NCBI GenBank assembly: GCA_030638185.1
Contig: DAOWFD010000254.1
Location: 1 to 8,888 of the forward strand
From: Candidatus Aegiribacteria sp.
GTDB taxonomy: Bacteria > Fermentibacterota > Fermentibacteria > Fermentibacterales > JCC-6
Direction of reading: 5' to 3'
Length of the DNA: 8,888 bases
This document shows, piece after piece, positions 5,683 to 8,888 of this stretch. The first letter of the stretch is position 1. Each line of letters starts with the position of its first letter. The position numbers and the translations under genes were made by a program. Below the pieces are notes generated by a model. It worked only from the letters and a program-made list of their open reading frames with translations. It did not search any database and was not told the origin of the DNA.

Positions 5683-7887
5683 TTATTTGTTTTCAGGCTG
5701 AAGGAAGACAGCGGCAAGTGGGGGCAGTGTAAGGCTTACTGAATGTGGGAGGTTGTGCATACCGTAGGGCTTTGACAGGACTCTTCCGAGATTGCCTTTA
5801 CCTGTACCGCCGTATATATCTGAGTCTGTATTAAGGATTTCAGTATATGTACCCTGTTGGGGTACGCCTATCATGTAATTCTCCCGTACGATCGGGGTCA
5901 TATTGAAAACGCACACAACATGACAGCCTTCACCTGAGTTTCTGAGGAACGAGACAACAGTTGCCTGCTTATCGCTGAAGTCTATCCATCTGAAACCTTC
6001 CTGGCTGCAATCCAGCTTGTGGAACGCTGGGTTTTGCATGATTATCATATTCAGATCGCTTACGAATGTTTTCAGTTTAGAGTGCTCATCGTACTGGAGA
6101 AGATTCCAGTCAAGCTCGGTATCGTGGTTCCATTCGTTCCACTGACCGAATTCGCTTCCCATAAAAAGGAGCTGCTTCCCCGGATGTGCCCACTGGTAGG
6201 ATAGAAGTAGTCTTAGATTGGCGAACTGTTGCCACCTGTCTCCGGGACATTTGCTAAGGAGGGATGACTTGCCGTGAACCACCTCATCATGTGAGAAGGG
6301 TAGTATAAAATTCTCGCTGTAAGCGTAAAGGAGGGAGAAGGTCAGGTTGTCCAGGTGGTGCTTGCGGTGAACGGGTTCATTCTGGAAGAAATCCAGCGTA
6401 TCGTGCATCCAGCCCATGTTCCATTTGAATGTGAAACCAAGGCCTCCATGTTCCACCGGAGTGGTGACCCCGGGCCAGGCGGTGCTTTCTTCGGCGATGG
6501 TCATAGCTCCCGGGAAATCCCTTGCGATTATCGAGTTAAGTGTCTTTATGAACTCTATAGCACCAAAGTTTTCTCTGCCTCCATACTCGTTTGGTATCCA
6601 CTCACCATCCTTTCGGGAGTAGTCAAGGTAGAGCATTGAGGCTACAGCATCCACCCTCAGTCCATCGATATGGTATTTATCCAGCCAGAAGAGTCCGCTT
6701 GCTACAAGGAAGTTTCTGACTTCACTCCTGTCGTAATTGAAAACAAGGGTCTTCCAGTCGGGATGGGTTCCTTTTCTGGGGTCTTCATGCTCGTAAAGGC
6801 ATGTTCCGTCGAACCTGGCAAGACCGGTGGCATCCGAAGGGAAATGAGCAGGAGCCCAGTCAAGTATCACGCCTATATCAGCTTTATGGCATCTGTCCAC
6901 GAATCTCTGAAAATGCTCCGGTTTTCCCAGGCGGCTGGTTGGAGCGAAGTAACCTATGGTCTGATAGCCCCAGGAGCCATCGAAGGGATGCTCCATTACA
7001 GGCAACAGTTCTACATGTGTAAATCCGAGCTCTTTCATGTACGGAATAAGTTCATCCGCCAGTTCGTTCCAGGACGTGAAATCCCTCCAGTCCGGTGACC
7101 CCTTCCAGGAAGGGGCGTGCATCTCGTAAATGGACAGGGGGGAGGTAAAGGGGTTCCATCCGTTTCTTTTATCCATCCATGTGGAATCCGTCCACTCGAA
7201 CGAATTGATATCGACTACAACGGAGGCCGTCCTGGGGCGGAATTCAGCTGACAGAGCCAGAGGATCTGATTTCTCGATGATTTCTCCAGCATTTGTTCGG
7301 AGGGAGTATTTGTACAGGTCACCGGGGGAGATGTCTGGAATGAACAGCTCCCAGACCCCTGTAGAGCCTCTTGAGCGCATGGGATGGCGTCTCCTGTTCC
7401 AATCACACCATGTGCCGATAACGCTCACTGAGGAAGCGTTAGGTGCCCATACGGAGAAAAGAACTCCATCTGTCTCTCCGGCGGTCCATACCCTTGCTCC
7501 GAACTTGTCGTAGAGCTGGTAGTGGTTTCCCTCGGCAAGAAGGTGCAGGTCCAGCTCTCCCAGCTGGGGAAGGAAGCTGTAGGGATCCTTTGTTTCCCAG
7601 GATGAATCATCGGTTTTGAAGACAAGTGTATAGGAAAAGGGTTCCATCTCCGGCTCGGATGTCCAGACGAACAGTCCCGTATCGGTAATCCTGTTCATCT
7701 TGAGCGGTTTTCTGTTCTCTATTCTGATTGAGGCTTCCGTAGCAGCGGGGCAGAACGTTCTTACTTCGATCCTGTTACCGTTTGCAGGACCCAGGGGGTG
7801 CATTCCGAGGAGCATGAAAGGGTCAGTAAGGGCAGCGTTCTCAATTCTCGAGATCTCTGCGTCTGTTAAAGTCGTTTTCGTTTTCAC
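5683..7887 (-). CDS. glgB: 1,4-alpha-glucan branching enzyme GlgB
   Basis: It moves short alpha-1,4-glucan segments to alpha-1,6 positions during cytoplasmic glycogen synthesis. The 734 residues match the full-length family (E. coli GlgB has 728). An N1 domain (about 15-110) precedes a CBM48-type domain (about 125-225, DGVLFSVWAPNASSVSVIGT). The GH13_9 barrel begins near 253 (YEMHAPSWK) with VELLPVMEHPFDGSWGYQ at 292-309 and DWAPAHFP at 343-350. Catalytic residues are in place: nucleophile D413 in DGLRVDAV, acid/base E466 in TIAEESTAW and transition-state D534 in PFSHDEVVHGK, with the same spacing as D405/E458/D526 in E. coli. A beta-rich C-terminal domain ends at ALAAVFLQPENK-like text near 734. 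The start is GTG, overlapping the mgtE stop by one base (TAGTG), with no clear Shine-Dalgarno, so it is probably translated by coupling. No other glycogen gene (glgA, glgC, glgP) lies in the window. Confidence 0.97.
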   Translation of the reverse strand: MKTKTTLTDAEISRIENAALTDPFMLLGMHPLGPANGNRIEVRTFCPAATEASIRIENRKPLKMNRITDTGLFVWTSEPEMEPFSYTLVFKTDDSSWETKDPYSFLPQLGELDLHLLAEGNHYQLYDKFGARVWTAGETDGVLFSVWAPNASSVSVIGTWCDWNRRRHPMRSRGSTGVWELFIPDISPGDLYKYSLRTNAGEIIEKSDPLALSAEFRPRTASVVVDINSFEWTDSTWMDKRNGWNPFTSPLSIYEMHAPSWKGSPDWRDFTSWNELADELIPYMKELGFTHVELLPVMEHPFDGSWGYQTIGYFAPTSRLGKPEHFQRFVDRCHKADIGVILDWAPAHFPSDATGLARFDGTCLYEHEDPRKGTHPDWKTLVFNYDRSEVRNFLVASGLFWLDKYHIDGLRVDAVASMLYLDYSRKDGEWIPNEYGGRENFGAIEFIKTLNSIIARDFPGAMTIAEESTAWPGVTTPVEHGGLGFTFKWNMGWMHDTLDFFQNEPVHRKHHLDNLTFSLLYAYSENFILPFSHDEVVHGKSSLLSKCPGDRWQQFANLRLLLSYQWAHPGKQLLFMGSEFGQWNEWNHDTELDWNLLQYDEHSKLKTFVSDLNMIIMQNPAFHKLDCSQEGFRWIDFSDKQATVVSFLRNSGEGCHVVCVFNMTPIVRENYMIGVPQQGTYTEILNTDSDIYGGTGKGNLGRVLSKPYGMHNLPHSVSLTLPPLAAVFLQPENK

Positions 7888-8888
7888 TACAGTATGATAA
7901 TCATTCCCAGGCCGAGGAGCAGAAGGTAACCGAGGGAATCTGTAAAGGCTGTGAGAAGGATGTTGCTTCCAAGTGCGGGATCCCTTCCAAGTGCTTTAAG
8001 CACCAGTGGGATGGCCGCTCCAAGCAGGCCTGCGAGGCCCATGTTGCCCACTATTGCAAGGAAGATGACAAGACCAAGCAGAAGGGGGTCTGTGCTGCCG
8101 GGGAAAAGGATGCCCACCGCAGAGGCCACTGATCCTGCGACCAGCCCAAGAAGGAAACCTACCCTGGCTTCCTTGAAAATAGCTTTCAGGCTGGAACTGA
8201 ACTCCATTTCCCCGAGAGCTATACCTCTTGTTATTACGATGAGGGACTGGTTACCCGTATTACCTCCTATTCCAGCCACGATGGGCATGAAGGCAACGAG
8301 GGTTGCAACAGATTCGATGGTTCCCTGAAACGCCCGCACAACAGTGGATGCCACAAATGCTGTAAAAAGATTAACCCAGATCCAGGGGAAACGCTGTCTG
8401 AAAGCTGTTGATACAGGGCTGAATATTCGATCTTCTTCCCGTAGACCTGCCATCCTGTACATGTCTTCAGTAGCCTCTTCCTCCATAACATCGAGAAGAC
8501 TGTCACCAGGGATAACTCCTATCAACCTGTGATTGTCATCTACAACGGGGATAGCCATAATATTGTATTTTCTGGAAAGTGTTGCAGCTTCTTCACGGTC
8601 GGAATTACCGTTTACAGTAAAAGGATCCGCCATCATGATGCTTCTTACAGTTGTACCATGTGGACAGGTTATCAGCCTTCTAAGGGGAATCACACCGGCG
8701 AGTCTGTCATTATTGTCTATAACGTAGATATAGAATGGAACATCCACATCCTCGCTCTGTTCACGTATTGTTTCCACCGCCTGTTCAGCGGTAAGATCGG
8801 TTTTAACTGACATATAGCTTGTACTCATCCAGTATCCGGCGGAACCCTCCGGGTAAATGAACAGCTGCTCTATGCTGTGTCTTTTAAC
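7887..8888 (-). CDS. mgtE: Magnesium transporter MgtE, 5' partial
   Basis: It is a Mg2+-selective, Mg2+-gated channel of the inner membrane. The minus frame is open to the window edge and reads EQLFIYPEGSAGYWMSTSYM. This is the normal MgtE lead into the first CBS domain (family LxYPxxSAGxxMT), so the ATG at 8828 is internal. About 333 residues are seen; roughly the first 110-130, the acidic N domain, lie outside. Counting from the ATG at 8828, two CBS domains fill 1-115 (FYIYVIDNNDRLAGVIPL; IPVVDDNHRLIGVI). The membrane part is 138-313: RFPWIWVNLFTAF, PIVAGIGGNTGNQSLIVITRG (173-192), two further hydrophobic segments and GRDPALGSNILLTAFTDSLG (271-290). That stretch holds the Asp (D287) corresponding to the pore residue of the family's TDxxG motif. 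It is directly upstream of glgB and shares one base with its start. Confidence 0.95.
   Translation of the reverse strand, partial: VKRHSIEQLFIYPEGSAGYWMSTSYMSVKTDLTAEQAVETIREQSEDVDVPFYIYVIDNNDRLAGVIPLRRLITCPHGTTVRSIMMADPFTVNGNSDREEAATLSRKYNIMAIPVVDDNHRLIGVIPGDSLLDVMEEEATEDMYRMAGLREEDRIFSPVSTAFRQRFPWIWVNLFTAFVASTVVRAFQGTIESVATLVAFMPIVAGIGGNTGNQSLIVITRGIALGEMEFSSSLKAIFKEARVGFLLGLVAGSVASAVGILFPGSTDPLLLGLVIFLAIVGNMGLAGLLGAAIPLVLKALGRDPALGSNILLTAFTDSLGYLLLLGLGMIIIL

Noticed and set aside
6670..7098. 142-codon plus-strand frame
   Set aside because: It is antisense to the catalytic barrel of glgB, which is unambiguous.
8811..8828. ATG at 8828 as the true start of mgtE
   Set aside because: The frame continues upstream to the window edge with conserved MgtE text (FIYPEGSAGYWM), so the gene begins outside the window.

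Overview
The window looks like a piece of chromosome from a Gram-negative, probably anaerobic bacterium of an uncultured lineage. The clues are several secreted proteins with Sec signal peptides, an FGE/sulfatase-modifying-factor-like protein, a TPR plus PQQ-type beta-propeller protein, and a secreted beta-sandwich protein ending in a short SWGxIKxxF-type tail. From memory, such tails occur in candidate phyla near the FCB group (Fermentibacteria, Eiseniibacteriota and similar). That placement is an inference and was not tested by any search. No rRNA, tRNA, CRISPR array or intact mobile element was seen.

Layout. Positions 1-648 (+) hold the 3' part of an FGE-like domain protein that starts before the window. 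Convergent with it is a two-gene minus-strand unit, 3330 to 683: a small secreted protein of unknown function, then a 727-residue exported TPR/beta-propeller protein. The two overlap by 13 bp. Positions 3331-4175 have no convincing gene. They become AT-rich toward 4000-4160 and carry a 14-bp palindrome just upstream of a good ribosome binding site. Positions 4176-5252 (+) encode a secreted two-domain beta-sandwich protein, followed by a strong hairpin at 5274-5306. Positions 5327-5674 (+) are the wreck of a transposase of the zinc-binding/Y2_Tnp (IS91-like) type, with two internal deletions and frame changes. Positions 8888 to 5683 (-) hold mgtE (5' end outside the window) and glgB, joined by a TAGTG stop/start overlap.

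How the genes fit together. The right third is ordinary housekeeping: a Mg2+ transporter and glycogen branching enzyme, probably co-transcribed. The left two thirds encode cell-envelope or extracellular proteins of the kind that uncultured lineages often carry in many paralogues. The most instructive local structure is the transposase remnant, in which three separated blocks of an intact family protein can be read in sequence over about 350 bp. I found no clear evidence of a previously undescribed multi-gene system. The best leads are the coupled small-secreted-protein/propeller pair, the C-terminal tail of the beta-sandwich protein, and the unusual mgtE-glgB coupling.
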